Below, in pieces: positions 9,185-18,860 of a DNA stretch of 64,000 nt (the first letter of the stretch is position 1; each line of letters starts with the position of its first letter). The stretch comes from a bacterium (GTDB lineage Bacteria > Actinomycetota > Acidimicrobiia > Spongiisociales > ZC4RG35): contig JAPPFD010000027.1 in NCBI GenBank assembly GCA_028823995.1, positions 1-64,000 of the forward strand, read 5' to 3'. The translations under genes were made by a program, and so were the position numbers. The notes under the pieces are model-generated. The model searched no databases and was not told where the DNA came from. It was given only the letters and a program-made list of their open reading frames with translations.

Positions 9185-9885
9185 CGATCAGCATCCACCC
9201 GGTAAGGGGGCTTCCCGAGATATCCGAGGGAGACGACCTCGCCCTCCTGATCGGGGACCTCTTGACCGAATCCGGCCTCGGCCTACAGTCGGGGGATGTG
9301 GTGGTGGTGACCCACAAGGTGGTCTCCAAGGCCGAGGGCAGGATGGTGGAGTTGGAGGACGACGGTCCCCACAGCCATCGCCACCTGGTGGAGTCGGAGT
9401 CGGCAGCCGTCCTCCGCCGCCGGGGGGACCTGGTCATAACCGAGACCCGGCACGGCTTCATCTGCGCAAACGCCGGTGTGGACCGCTCGAACGTGGGTCC
9501 CGGCCGGGCCGTGCTGCTCCCCGTGGACCCGGACCGTTCCGCCCGGAGGATCCGCTCCCGGCTGATCCAGCGGTTCGGTGTGGAGGTGGCGGTGGTGATC
9601 ACCGACACCTTCGGCCGCCCTTTTAGACGCGGCCTGACCGATGTGGCGATCGGGGTGGCGGGATTCAAGCCCATCCGCGACCTGAGAGGCACCCCGGACG
9701 ATCATGACCGGGTGCTCGAGGTGACCGAGGTCGCAGTGGCCGACGAGATCGCCGCCGCGGCCGATCTGGCCAAGGGAAAGGTAGGCGGCATCCCGGTGGC
9801 GATCGTGCGAGGCCTGTCGCTCCCGGCCGAGGAAGGCTCGGCCACCGAACTGATACGGCCCGCCCCCGAGGATTTGTTCCGGTAG
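9181..9885 (+). CDS. fbiB: Coenzyme F420-0:L-glutamate ligase (CofE/FbiB ligase domain)
   Basis: GTG start overlapping the fbiA stop; GDVVVVTHKVVSKAEGR, ITDTFGRPFRRGLTDVAIGVAG. Confidence 0.9.
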   Translation: MTISIHPVRGLPEISEGDDLALLIGDLLTESGLGLQSGDVVVVTHKVVSKAEGRMVELEDDGPHSHRHLVESESAAVLRRRGDLVITETRHGFICANAGVDRSNVGPGRAVLLPVDPDRSARRIRSRLIQRFGVEVAVVITDTFGRPFRRGLTDVAIGVAGFKPIRDLRGTPDDHDRVLEVTEVAVADEIAAAADLAKGKVGGIPVAIVRGLSLPAEEGSATELIRPAPEDLFR

Positions 9886-9900
9886 GAAGAATCCCCGGGT

Positions 9901-10824
9901 CTAGCGGCCGGTCACCCACTCCCAGGTGAGGCGAATGCCGTCCTCCAGCCCGGTCCGGGCCTGCCAGCCGAGCCGATCCCTCGCGGGACGAGGATCGACC
10001 ACCGACCGCCTGAGGTCTCCCGGCCGCGCCGGACGCCGGACGGGGCGGCCCCGCCATCCCGTCGTCGCGCTCATCGTGCCCAGAAGAGACACCAGGGAGG
10101 TCTCCACTCCCATTCCCAACTCCAGCGTGTGCCCGTCGGCCCGGTCGGCGGCCAGCGCCATCGCCGCCACGGCGTCGTCCACGTAGAGGAAGTCCCTGCT
10201 CTGGTTGCCGTCGCCGTCCAGGAACAACGGCTCTCCCCGCGCCATCGCTGCCAGCCAGGTGGCCACCACCGCCGACTCGCCGTCCCCGTGCTGGCGGGGT
10301 CCGTAGACGTTGGCGGGACGCAGGGTGGTGAGGCGCATCGCCGCCGAGGACGCCTGGCGGGCCAGGAACGTCTCGGCGGCCCTCTTGCTCCGCCCGTAGG
10401 CGTCGTCCGAGGCCCCGTGGACAGCCAGGGACGAGACGTTCACCATCTTCTCCGCCCCACACCGACTCGCAGCCTCCCACACCCGGGCGGTCCCCTCCGC
10501 GTTCACCGCCAGGCATCGCTCGGGGTCCCGGCCGCAGAGCGTCACCGACGACATCGCCGCCAGATGGAACACCACCTGGGGTCGTGCCTCGGCCATGGCG
10601 GCGGCCAGTTCCGGGGCGGTTATGTCCACGTCCAGCGCCTCGACTCCCAGGGAGCGACCCCACTCCAGGTTGGCCGGGGAACCGGTGGAGCAGTCGTCGA
10701 GTGACGCCACCCTCCAACCGGCGCGCACCAGGACCTCGCAGAGGCGGGAGCCGATGAAACCCGCCCCGCCCGTGACAACCGCCCGCCGGGTCACGGCCCG
10801 CTCCGTTCCGAACTTCTCAGACAC
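9901..10824 (-). CDS. NAD-dependent epimerase/dehydratase (UDP-glucose 4-epimerase-like)
   Basis: VTGGAGFIGSRLCE Rossmann motif, YGRSK catalytic motif, RPANVYGPRQ. Confidence 0.88.
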   Translation of the reverse strand: MSEKFGTERAVTRRAVVTGGAGFIGSRLCEVLVRAGWRVASLDDCSTGSPANLEWGRSLGVEALDVDITAPELAAAMAEARPQVVFHLAAMSSVTLCGRDPERCLAVNAEGTARVWEAASRCGAEKMVNVSSLAVHGASDDAYGRSKRAAETFLARQASSAAMRLTTLRPANVYGPRQHGDGESAVVATWLAAMARGEPLFLDGDGNQSRDFLYVDDAVAAMALAADRADGHTLELGMGVETSLVSLLGTMSATTGWRGRPVRRPARPGDLRRSVVDPRPARDRLGWQARTGLEDGIRLTWEWVTGR

Positions 10825-10835
10825 TCGATGATGTT

Positions 10836-11633
10836 GTGAAATTAGCCGACCCGGGGACGCTACCCTCTTGCGAAGGTAACACCAACCCAGGAGGGTCAGC
10901 TTTGGCGGTACTCCCCCACGAGGGAACCTACGCGGTGATGTACGGTACCTACTCCACCCCGGCAGGGAGCTCCTACCGGTCCGACTACATGGCCCGGCCC
11001 GACGCGGTGGGCCGGTTTCCCGTGGTGCTGATCACCAGCGGCCCCGGCGAAGTCTCCTCCCACGTCAAGAGCGTGTCCCGGTTCCTGGCCCGAAGGGGAA
11101 TGGTGGCCCTCGCCCTCAACCTCGAGCCCGCCTCGTCCAACGGCGCCCACCACGGGATGGGCGACACAGACCTTCTGGCCCAACTCGACGAGACCCGCCG
11201 CTTTCTGAGCGATGACGACCTCAACTGGGCGCTCAACGAGCCGCTGGGAGTGCTGGGCATCGAGGCGGGAGGGCGGTTGGCGCTCCTGGCCGGCGCCCTG
11301 CGAAGCTGGGTGGGCCCGGTGGCTGTGCTGTACGGGCCGTTGACCGGAGACGAGCAGAGGCGCTACCCGACCGCCGGGCAACTGGGGCGACTGGGAGGAG
11401 CGGTGCTGGGCATCTACGCCGCCGACGACGACCTGATCGATCCCGGTACGGTGGACAACGCCCAGGACCGGAACCCCGCCGGCGCCTGGCTGCTCTACGA
11501 GGGGGTCGGGCACGGGTTCGTCGACGAGAACCACCCCAACTACGACGAGAGCGCCGCCATGGACGCCTTGGAGCGCCTCGCCGGGTTCTTCACGTCCCAC
11601 CTTCCCGCACCCCAGACCTTGGACTTGGGCTAG
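10836..11633 (+). CDS. Dienelactone hydrolase-family alpha/beta hydrolase (nucleophile appears altered)
   Basis: VLGIEAGGRLALLAGAL and YEGVGHGFVDENHPNYDE; start codon uncertain (could be about 10938). Confidence 0.7.
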   Translation: MKLADPGTLPSCEGNTNPGGSALAVLPHEGTYAVMYGTYSTPAGSSYRSDYMARPDAVGRFPVVLITSGPGEVSSHVKSVSRFLARRGMVALALNLEPASSNGAHHGMGDTDLLAQLDETRRFLSDDDLNWALNEPLGVLGIEAGGRLALLAGALRSWVGPVAVLYGPLTGDEQRRYPTAGQLGRLGGAVLGIYAADDDLIDPGTVDNAQDRNPAGAWLLYEGVGHGFVDENHPNYDESAAMDALERLAGFFTSHLPAPQTLDLG

Positions 11634-12346
11634 ACCTCCCCGAGAGCGGCCCGGATGTGGGCCACCTCCTCCGAGCGCAGGCTCCTTCGTCCGTCGGCGT
11701 TCTCGACGACCAGTTCCCCCTCGGAATTGATGCCGACCGCCCTTCCCACGCCTTCCGGACCCCAGGTGACCCATTGGCCGAGCGTCACGCATCGGCGCCG
11801 GTAGTCGTCGAGCGAGAACGCCCCTCCCCCCGGATCGAGGGCGGCTTCCAGAAACCCTCCCGCCCAGGCGTGGGCAAACTCCTCCCGCCTGGATGAGGAA
11901 GGGGGATGCTCGTTCAGGCCGGTCATCCCCCGGGGAGACTCGGGCCACCACAGGTTGATCCCGCATCCGGCCACCGCCACCCCGCCGCTGCCCTCCACCA
12001 GCACGCCACCCACTTTCTCATCCCCCACCAGCAGGTCATTGGGCCACTTCAGGGAGACTTCTCCACCCAGGGCGTCGGCCGCCTGCAAGCCCGCCAGCAG
12101 CGACAGCAGCCCCCAGCGACTCACCGGCCACCGCGGCTCACAGGCAACCGAAACGGCAACGGCTCCAGGAGCGCTGATCCAGGTCCGATCCCTCCTTCCC
12201 CTACCATATTCCTGACGGTCCGATACCACGACCACGGGTCTTCCCCGATAAGCTCGGCGGGCGTCGTCCTGTGTGGAGCCCGTAGAAGAAAGTCGGATCA
12301 AAGAATACGGTGTAGCCAAAGAGCTATTCCCCAAGTCCAATATCAC
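11630..12346 (-). CDS. birA: Biotin--[acetyl-CoA-carboxylase] ligase
   Basis: SSTGSTQDDAR, GRGRRDRTW, LKWPNDLLV.. KVGGVLVE; start uncertain (GTG 12346 or TTG 12319). Confidence 0.88.
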   Translation of the reverse strand: MILDLGNSSLATPYSLIRLSSTGSTQDDARRAYRGRPVVVVSDRQEYGRGRRDRTWISAPGAVAVSVACEPRWPVSRWGLLSLLAGLQAADALGGEVSLKWPNDLLVGDEKVGGVLVEGSGGVAVAGCGINLWWPESPRGMTGLNEHPPSSSRREEFAHAWAGGFLEAALDPGGGAFSLDDYRRRCVTLGQWVTWGPEGVGRAVGINSEGELVVENADGRRSLRSEEVAHIRAALGEV

Positions 12347-12373
12347 AGAGCCTATCGAAGAGGTGTAGCCAGG

Positions 12374-13921
12374 GTGGGAACCGAAGAACGAATCGAACAC
12401 TTGCGCAAGATGCGAAGTCAGGCGGGGGCGCTCGACCGGAGAGCGGTCGACCGCCAGCACGAACGCGGCAAGCTCACCGCTCGCGAGCGGATCGCCCACT
12501 TACTGGATCAGGACACATTCAGTGAGGTCGACTCCTTCGTCCGGCACTCGGCGCGCGGCTTCGGGGTGGAGAACCGCCGTCCGCTCGGCGACGCGGTGGT
12601 GACCGGCTGGGGGAAGATCGATGGGAGGACCGTGTTCGTGTTCGCCGAGGACTTCACCACCTTCGGGGGAAGCCTGGGCCGGGCAGTGGCCGACAAGATC
12701 TGCAAGATAATGGACATGGCGATGCGAGCCGGAGCGCCCCTGATCGGGCTGAAGGACTCGGGAGGCGCCCGCATCCAGGAGGGGGTGGGGTCCCTGGACG
12801 GCTACGGGAGGATCTTCGAGCGCAACGTCCGCGCCTCCGGCGTGATCCCCCAGATCTCGGTGATCATGGGGCCGTGCGCGGGCGGCGCCGTCTACTCCCC
12901 CGCCCTGACCGACTTCGTGATACAGGTGACCGAGACCAGCCACCTCTTCATCACCGGCCCCGACGTGATCAAGGCGGTCACCGGGGAGGAGGTCACCTTC
13001 GAGGAACTGGGAGGAGCGATGGTGCATGCCTCCACCTCGGGCGTGGTGCACTTCGTCTTCTCCGAGGACGTGGCGGCCCTCGACGGCGTCCGGTACCTGC
13101 TCTCGTTCCTGCCCCAGAACAACCTGGAACTCCCCACCTACTTCACTCCCACCGACTCGCCCACCCGCACCGACGACCTGCTGGACCAGATCATTCCCGA
13201 CTCCTCCAACCAGCCCTATGACATGACCACCCTGATCGAGACGGTCCTCGACGACGGCGACTACTTCCAGGTGCATGAGCACTGGGCGCGCAACATACTG
13301 GTGGGCCTGGGCCGCCTGGACGGTCACACCGTGGGCGTGGTGGCGAACCAACCCTCCGTGCTGGCCGGCACTCTCGACATCGACGCCGCCGAGAAGGGCG
13401 CCCGCTTCGTCCGCTTCTGCGACGCCTTCAACATCCCCCTGGTCACCTTCGTGGACGTTCCCGGCTTCCTCCCCGGGGTGGACCAGGAGCACGGCGGGAT
13501 CATCCGCCATGGCGCCAAGCTGCTGTACGCCTATTGCGAGGCCACCGTTCCCAGGGTCTCGGTGATCACCCGCAAGGCCTATGGGGGCGCCTACCTGGTG
13601 ATGAACGCCCGCGGGATCCGGGCCGACACCGTCTTTGCCTGGCCTTCCGCCGAGATCGCGGTGATGGGCGCGTCGGGAGCCGTGAACGTGATCTTCCGGC
13701 GGGAGATCGCCGCCGCCGAGGACCCCGAGCAGCGCCGGGATGAGTTGGTTCTGGAGTACGAGGAAGAGTTCAACAACCCCTACAAGGCGGCCGAACTCGG
13801 CCTGGTGGACGCGGTGATCGAGCCGCGCGAGACCCGCGCCCATCTCATTTCCGCCCTGGAGATGCTCCGCACCAAGCGGGAGAGCCTGCCCAGCAAGAAG
13901 CACGGGAACATACCCCTGTGA
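12374..13921 (+). CDS. Acyl-CoA (propionyl/acetyl-CoA) carboxylase beta/carboxyltransferase subunit
   Basis: RIEHLRKMRSQA..., VFAEDFTTFGGSLG, GPCAGGAVYSPALTDF, ADTVFAWPSAEIAVMGASGAV; GTG start. Confidence 0.92.
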   Translation: MGTEERIEHLRKMRSQAGALDRRAVDRQHERGKLTARERIAHLLDQDTFSEVDSFVRHSARGFGVENRRPLGDAVVTGWGKIDGRTVFVFAEDFTTFGGSLGRAVADKICKIMDMAMRAGAPLIGLKDSGGARIQEGVGSLDGYGRIFERNVRASGVIPQISVIMGPCAGGAVYSPALTDFVIQVTETSHLFITGPDVIKAVTGEEVTFEELGGAMVHASTSGVVHFVFSEDVAALDGVRYLLSFLPQNNLELPTYFTPTDSPTRTDDLLDQIIPDSSNQPYDMTTLIETVLDDGDYFQVHEHWARNILVGLGRLDGHTVGVVANQPSVLAGTLDIDAAEKGARFVRFCDAFNIPLVTFVDVPGFLPGVDQEHGGIIRHGAKLLYAYCEATVPRVSVITRKAYGGAYLVMNARGIRADTVFAWPSAEIAVMGASGAVNVIFRREIAAAEDPEQRRDELVLEYEEEFNNPYKAAELGLVDAVIEPRETRAHLISALEMLRTKRESLPSKKHGNIPL

Positions 13922-15654
13922 AGTCGGTTCTGATCGCCAACCGCGGCGAGATTGCGGTCAGGATCATTCGCACGGCCCGCGAAGCGGGGTTGCGCACCGT
14001 CGCCGTCTACTCCGAGCCCGACCGGGATGCCTATCACGCCCACCTGGCCGACCAGTCCTGGAACATCGGACCCGCCCCGGCCGGAGAGTCCTACCTGAAC
14101 ATCGAAAGGATCCTGGGGGTGGCCGCCGAGACGGGAGCCGAGGCGGTCCATCCGGGCTACGGGTTCCTGTCCGAGAACGCCGCCTTCGCCCAGGCGGTCA
14201 CCGACGCGGGCCTGATCTGGGTGGGTCCTCCTCCTTCGGCCATCGCCGCCATGGGCGACAAGGTAGCGTCACGGCGGATCGCCACCGAGGCGGGAGTGCC
14301 GGTGGTGCCGGGAACCGAGTCTCCCCTGCAGGACCCCGACGAGATCAAGGCGGTGGCCGACCGGCTGGGATACCCGGTGTTGATCAAGGCGTCCCGGGCC
14401 GGCGGGGGGCGCGGCATGCGCACGGTGGACCATCCCTCCGAGATAGAGGAGGCGCTGGCCTCAGCCCGGCGAGAGGCCGACGCCTTCTTCGGCAGCCCCG
14501 AGGTGTACGTCGAGAAGAAGCTGACCGACGTCCACCACATAGAGGCGCAGATCCTGGTGGACAACCATCACAACTTCGTCTATCTGGGAGAACGGGACTG
14601 CTCGGTTCAACGGAGACACCAGAAGCTGGTGGAGGAGGCCCCGTCGGCGATCTTGAATCTCTCCCAGAGCCGGGAACTGGGCGAGGCCGCCCTGAGGATT
14701 GCCCGGGCGTGTGAGTATCGCAGCGCCGGAACCGTGGAGTTCCTGGTCGACTCGGAGGGTTCCTTCTACTTCCTGGAGATGAACACCCGGCTGCAGGTGG
14801 AGCACACCGTCACCGAGATGGTCACCGGCGTGGACCTGGTGCGGGAACAACTGCGAATCGCAGCCGGAAGCCCGACTTCGGCCATAGGCCTGCGGGCGGA
14901 CGGCCACGCCATCGAGATGCGGATCAATGCCGAGGACCCCTATCGCAACTACGTACCCACCCCGGGGAGGATCGTCAGCTACCGGGAGCCCGCCGGCCCG
15001 GGTGTGCGGGTGGACGGTTGGGTGAGGGCCGGCGTCACCATCCCTCGCTTCTACGACAACCTGCTGGCCAAGCTGGTGGTGTGGGCGCCCACCCGCACCC
15101 AGGCCATCAGCCGGGCGAAACGGGCCCTGGAAGAGTACGAGATCACGGGCGTTCCCACCACCATCCCGGTGCACAAAGCGGTGCTGGACCACCCCGACTT
15201 CATCTCCGCCCGCCATCACACCGCCTGGCTGGAGAGCGAGATCGATCTCTCTCGCACCGACCCGGAGGTCGCCGAGTCCCTTCCCGAGGAGGAAGGGACG
15301 GTCCGCCAGGACATGACGGTGGAGATAAGCGGGCGCCGGTTCGTGGTCTCCTACTGGGAGCCGGACGTCGGCCAGGAGGACCGGGCGGCCAAGGTGCGGC
15401 GCCGTCCTCCCAAACCCGCCAAGGGACCGGCCGCCGCCTCCGACGGGGCGGTCACCGCTCCCATGCAGGGCACCATCGTGAAGGTGAACGTCAAGGTCGG
15501 AGACCAGGTGGACGCCGACGACACCATCTGCGTGCTGGAGGCCATGAAGATGGAGAACGCGGTTGCGGCCGGCCGAGAGGGCAACGTGGTGGAACTCCGC
15601 ATCGAACCCGGGGACTCGGTGGCAACCGGAGCGGTGGTGGCGGTCATCCGCTAG
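13918..15654 (+). CDS. Acetyl/propionyl-CoA carboxylase alpha subunit (biotin carboxylase + BCCP)
   Basis: VLIANRGEIAVRIIRTAREAG, HPGYGFLSENA, biotinyl motif LEAMKMEN. Confidence 0.95.
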   Translation: MKSVLIANRGEIAVRIIRTAREAGLRTVAVYSEPDRDAYHAHLADQSWNIGPAPAGESYLNIERILGVAAETGAEAVHPGYGFLSENAAFAQAVTDAGLIWVGPPPSAIAAMGDKVASRRIATEAGVPVVPGTESPLQDPDEIKAVADRLGYPVLIKASRAGGGRGMRTVDHPSEIEEALASARREADAFFGSPEVYVEKKLTDVHHIEAQILVDNHHNFVYLGERDCSVQRRHQKLVEEAPSAILNLSQSRELGEAALRIARACEYRSAGTVEFLVDSEGSFYFLEMNTRLQVEHTVTEMVTGVDLVREQLRIAAGSPTSAIGLRADGHAIEMRINAEDPYRNYVPTPGRIVSYREPAGPGVRVDGWVRAGVTIPRFYDNLLAKLVVWAPTRTQAISRAKRALEEYEITGVPTTIPVHKAVLDHPDFISARHHTAWLESEIDLSRTDPEVAESLPEEEGTVRQDMTVEISGRRFVVSYWEPDVGQEDRAAKVRRRPPKPAKGPAAASDGAVTAPMQGTIVKVNVKVGDQVDADDTICVLEAMKMENAVAAGREGNVVELRIEPGDSVATGAVVAVIR

Positions 15655-15810
15655 CGGCGGCGAGAGGAGGACTCTCCGCTTTACAAGATTCCGGCTGCCC
15701 GACCTTCTAGAATCTGCATCGCGAAGGGAAATCCGGCCGCTCCCGTAGACCTAGCCGTCGGTCAAGGACTTCTAGAGAACATTCCGTCTGAAGAAGGAAA
15801 GGGCACATTG

Positions 15811-17130
15811 ATGCATAGGACCAAGCGTTTTATCAGGCTGGTCGCCATTATTTCTGTGATGGTCCTGGTAGCGACCTCCTGTGGGGATGACGAGGGCGAG
15901 GAGGCTGCGGTCACGACCACCCAGGCGCCCACGACCACCCAGGCTCCCGTCGAGGAAGCGCCGAGCGACGGTGTGGAAGGCCAGTTGGTAATTGGTACGT
16001 TGTTGCCGGTCACCGGTGACTTGGCTTTCTTGGGTCCGCCGGAAGTCGCCGGCGCCCGGTTGGCGGTTGAGGACATCAACGCTGCCGGTGGTGTGTTGGG
16101 CACCAACGTGGTGTTGCACGAGGGCGATTCGGGCGACACCAACCAGGACATCGCCAATCCGGAGGTTGACAGGCTGCTGGCGTTGGATGTGGATGCCATC
16201 ATCGGTGCGGCCAGTTCGGCTGTCTCCAAGCTGGTGATCGACAAGATCACCGGCAACAACGTGATCCACTTCTCCCCGGCCAACACCTCTCCGGACTTCA
16301 CAACCTATGACGACAACGGCCTCTACTTTCGTACCGCTCCATCCGACCTGCTGCAGGGCAAGGTCCTGGCAGACCTGGTGGCCTCGGAGGGCAACGAGAT
16401 CGCCGGCGTGATCTTCCGGCAGGAGTCCTATGGACAGGGCCTGGCCGACTCCTTCCGCGAGAACTTCGAGAGCCTGGGCGGAGCGGTTGACCCGTTCATC
16501 GCCTACGCTCCCGGCACCGACAACTTCGACGCGGAGGTGGATCAGTTGGCGGGAGCCAGCCCTGACGCGATCGTGGTGATCGGCTTCCAGGAGTCGGCCA
16601 CCATCCTGGTCACGATGCACGAGCGGGGCATAGGCGCCACTTCCGCCACCAACGTTTACGGTGTTGACGGGAACATAGGCGGTATCGGCTCGGAGCTCTC
16701 CGATCCTTCGATCATCAGCGGCATGCGCGGCACCGAGCCTTCCGTGGACCTGACGGCTATCACGGACTTCACCGACCGGTTGGACAACGCCTACGAGGGT
16801 GGCCTCGACGGTGTATTCGCCTATGGCGCGGAGACCTATGACGCGATCGTGATCGTGGCGTTGGCTGCGCTGGTGGCCAACTCCGACAACCCGGTGGACA
16901 TCGGGGCGCAGATCAATGACGTGACCCGTGGGGGAACCAAGTGCACCAGCTTCGCCGAGTGCAAGGACATTATCGAGGGTGGTGGTGATCCCGACTACGA
17001 CGGCGTGGGCGGACCATACGAGTTCGTCGATGCGGGCGAGCCGGCTGCGGCCAGCTTCCGCATCGCCACCTACAGCGGCGGCGACCGCCCCGACTCGACA
17101 CTCGACGAATACGTCTTCGCCGGCGGGTAG
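15811..17130 (+). CDS. Branched-chain amino acid ABC transporter substrate-binding lipoprotein
   Basis: Lipobox VATSC; LVIGTLLPVTGDLAFLG...AVEDINAAGG. Confidence 0.9.
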   Translation: MHRTKRFIRLVAIISVMVLVATSCGDDEGEEAAVTTTQAPTTTQAPVEEAPSDGVEGQLVIGTLLPVTGDLAFLGPPEVAGARLAVEDINAAGGVLGTNVVLHEGDSGDTNQDIANPEVDRLLALDVDAIIGAASSAVSKLVIDKITGNNVIHFSPANTSPDFTTYDDNGLYFRTAPSDLLQGKVLADLVASEGNEIAGVIFRQESYGQGLADSFRENFESLGGAVDPFIAYAPGTDNFDAEVDQLAGASPDAIVVIGFQESATILVTMHERGIGATSATNVYGVDGNIGGIGSELSDPSIISGMRGTEPSVDLTAITDFTDRLDNAYEGGLDGVFAYGAETYDAIVIVALAALVANSDNPVDIGAQINDVTRGGTKCTSFAECKDIIEGGGDPDYDGVGGPYEFVDAGEPAAASFRIATYSGGDRPDSTLDEYVFAGG

Positions 17131-17157
17131 GGCGAATAAGCAAACGACTACCGAGTT

Positions 17158-17190
17158 GGGGGGCCGGCGCCGCCGGCTCCCCTTCTCTTG
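17158..17190 (+). terminator. Intrinsic terminator between convergent genes
   Basis: GGGGGGCCGGC-GCC-GCCGGCTCCCC followed by TTCTCTTG. Confidence 0.7.
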
Positions 17191-17937
17191 TCAGTCTCCG
17201 CGGGCCAGGGTCCCCAGATAGAGTTCGATCACCTTCGGGTCTCCCAGCAGGCTCTGTCCGGTTCCGGTGTAGGCGTTGCGACCGTGGTCCAGCACGTACC
17301 CCCGATGACAGATCTGAAGACAGCGCCGAGCGTTCTGCTCGACCATGATCACCGCCACCCCGGAGCGGTTGATGTCCCTGGCCCGGGAGAAGACCTGGTC
17401 CTGCAGCATCGGGGAGAGGCCTGCCGACGGCTCGTCCAGCAGCAGCACTTCGGGGTCCATCATCAGGGCCCTTCCCATGGCCAGCATCTGGCGCTCACCG
17501 CCCGAGAGGAGCCCGGCTCGCTGGCCGAGACGCTCCCCCAATCTCGGGAACAACTCGACCACCCTCTTCATGCGCTCGGGGGCCTTGTCCGGCTCCAGGT
17601 ACACCCCCATCTCCAGGTTCTCCATCACCGTCAGCGCAGAGAAGACATTGTCCAGTTGAGGCACATAGCCCACCCCCCTGGCCACCAACTCATGGGCTCT
17701 CAGCCCGGTGATGGACTCCCCCTTGTAGATCACGTCTCCCGAGCGCACCTCCAGCAACCCGAACAGGGCCTTCAACAGAGTTGACTTGCCCGCTCCGTTC
17801 GGGCCGATTATCCCGATCATCTCACCCGGATACAGCACAAGGTCGACCTCTCGGAGGATGTCAACCCCGGGTAGGTAACCAGCCACCAGTTGACGCAACT
17901 CCACGAGCGGCCGCTCAGATGCCGGAGACCGGCTCAT
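17191..17937 (-). CDS. livF: Branched-chain amino acid ABC transporter ATP-binding protein (LivF-type)
   Basis: GPNGAGKSTLL Walker A, LSGGERQMLAMGRALM, LLDEPSAGLSP. Confidence 0.93.
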   Translation of the reverse strand: MSRSPASERPLVELRQLVAGYLPGVDILREVDLVLYPGEMIGIIGPNGAGKSTLLKALFGLLEVRSGDVIYKGESITGLRAHELVARGVGYVPQLDNVFSALTVMENLEMGVYLEPDKAPERMKRVVELFPRLGERLGQRAGLLSGGERQMLAMGRALMMDPEVLLLDEPSAGLSPMLQDQVFSRARDINRSGVAVIMVEQNARRCLQICHRGYVLDHGRNAYTGTGQSLLGDPKVIELYLGTLARGD

Positions 17938-18860
17938 GGGGCTTCCTCCTCGGGGTTCTCGATCCCTTGCCCGGAACCGAGATAGGCGTCGATCACGGCC
18001 CGGTTTTTTCCGATGTCCTCCGCCAGGCCCTCGGCGATCACCCTTCCCTCCGCCATTACCACGACCCAGTCGGAGATGTCCCAGACCACGTCCATGTCAT
18101 GCTCCACGAAGATCACGGTCATGCCCTCGATGGGCAGCTCCCTGACATGCTCCAGCAGGGATTGGGTGAGGGCCGGGTTGACCCCGGCGACCGGCTCGTC
18201 CAGCATCACCACCGCCGGCCGGGACATCAGTGCCCGGGCCATCTCCAGGAGTTTTCGCTGGCCGCCCGAGAGGGTGCCGGCGTATTCCGACGCCATGTGA
18301 GCCAGGGAGAACCTCTCCAAGAGTTCCATGGCCCGCTTTTCGATGGCCCGCTCCTGGACCCGCCATAACGGAGGGACCAGCGAACGGGCGAATCCCTCCC
18401 CGACCTGGCCCTTGGCGCCCAACTTCATGTTCTCCAACACCGAGAGCTTGGTGAGCGCCTTGGTGAGTTGGAAGGTGCGCACCAATCCCTTCCGGGCCCG
18501 CACATGTGAGCGCATCCGTTCGATGTCCCGGCCGTCGAATAGCACCGACCCCGAATCGGGGCGGTCAAAGCCGGTTAGCAGGTTGAAGAGAGTCGTCTTG
18601 CCGGCTCCGTTGGGACCTATCAGGGCGGTTATGACTCCCCGCTGGATCTCCAGATGGTCCACATCCACCGCGGTGAGGCCGCCGAAGGTCCGGCGCAAGT
18701 TCTTGATCACCAGGGCGGGATCGGGCTTGGTCACCCCCGAAGTGTGCTCCGCCATCCACTTCCTGCGGGAATCGTCCAGCACCCATCCCAAGTCGGGCTC
18801 GAAGTCGTCGCGGCGCCGGATCCTATCCCACAGACGCGAGGCCAGATTGCTACCTGACAT
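17934..18860 (-). CDS. livG: Branched-chain amino acid ABC transporter ATP-binding protein (LivG-type)
   Basis: GPNGAGKTTLFNLLTGF, LSGGQRKLLEMARALM. Confidence 0.93.
   Translation of the reverse strand: MSGSNLASRLWDRIRRRDDFEPDLGWVLDDSRRKWMAEHTSGVTKPDPALVIKNLRRTFGGLTAVDVDHLEIQRGVITALIGPNGAGKTTLFNLLTGFDRPDSGSVLFDGRDIERMRSHVRARKGLVRTFQLTKALTKLSVLENMKLGAKGQVGEGFARSLVPPLWRVQERAIEKRAMELLERFSLAHMASEYAGTLSGGQRKLLEMARALMSRPAVVMLDEPVAGVNPALTQSLLEHVRELPIEGMTVIFVEHDMDVVWDISDWVVVMAEGRVIAEGLAEDIGKNRAVIDAYLGSGQGIENPEEEAP

Noticed and set aside
12500-13903. 467-aa minus-strand ORF opposite the carboxyltransferase gene
   Set aside because: Antisense shadow ORF of a high-GC gene; the + strand protein is a clear family member and the antisense translation is low-complexity.
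15916-15960. Short tandem repeat ACGACCACCCAGGC(G/T)CCC
   Set aside because: Encodes the ordinary TTTQAP linker behind a lipobox in the substrate-binding lipoprotein; common in lipoproteins and not a separate element.
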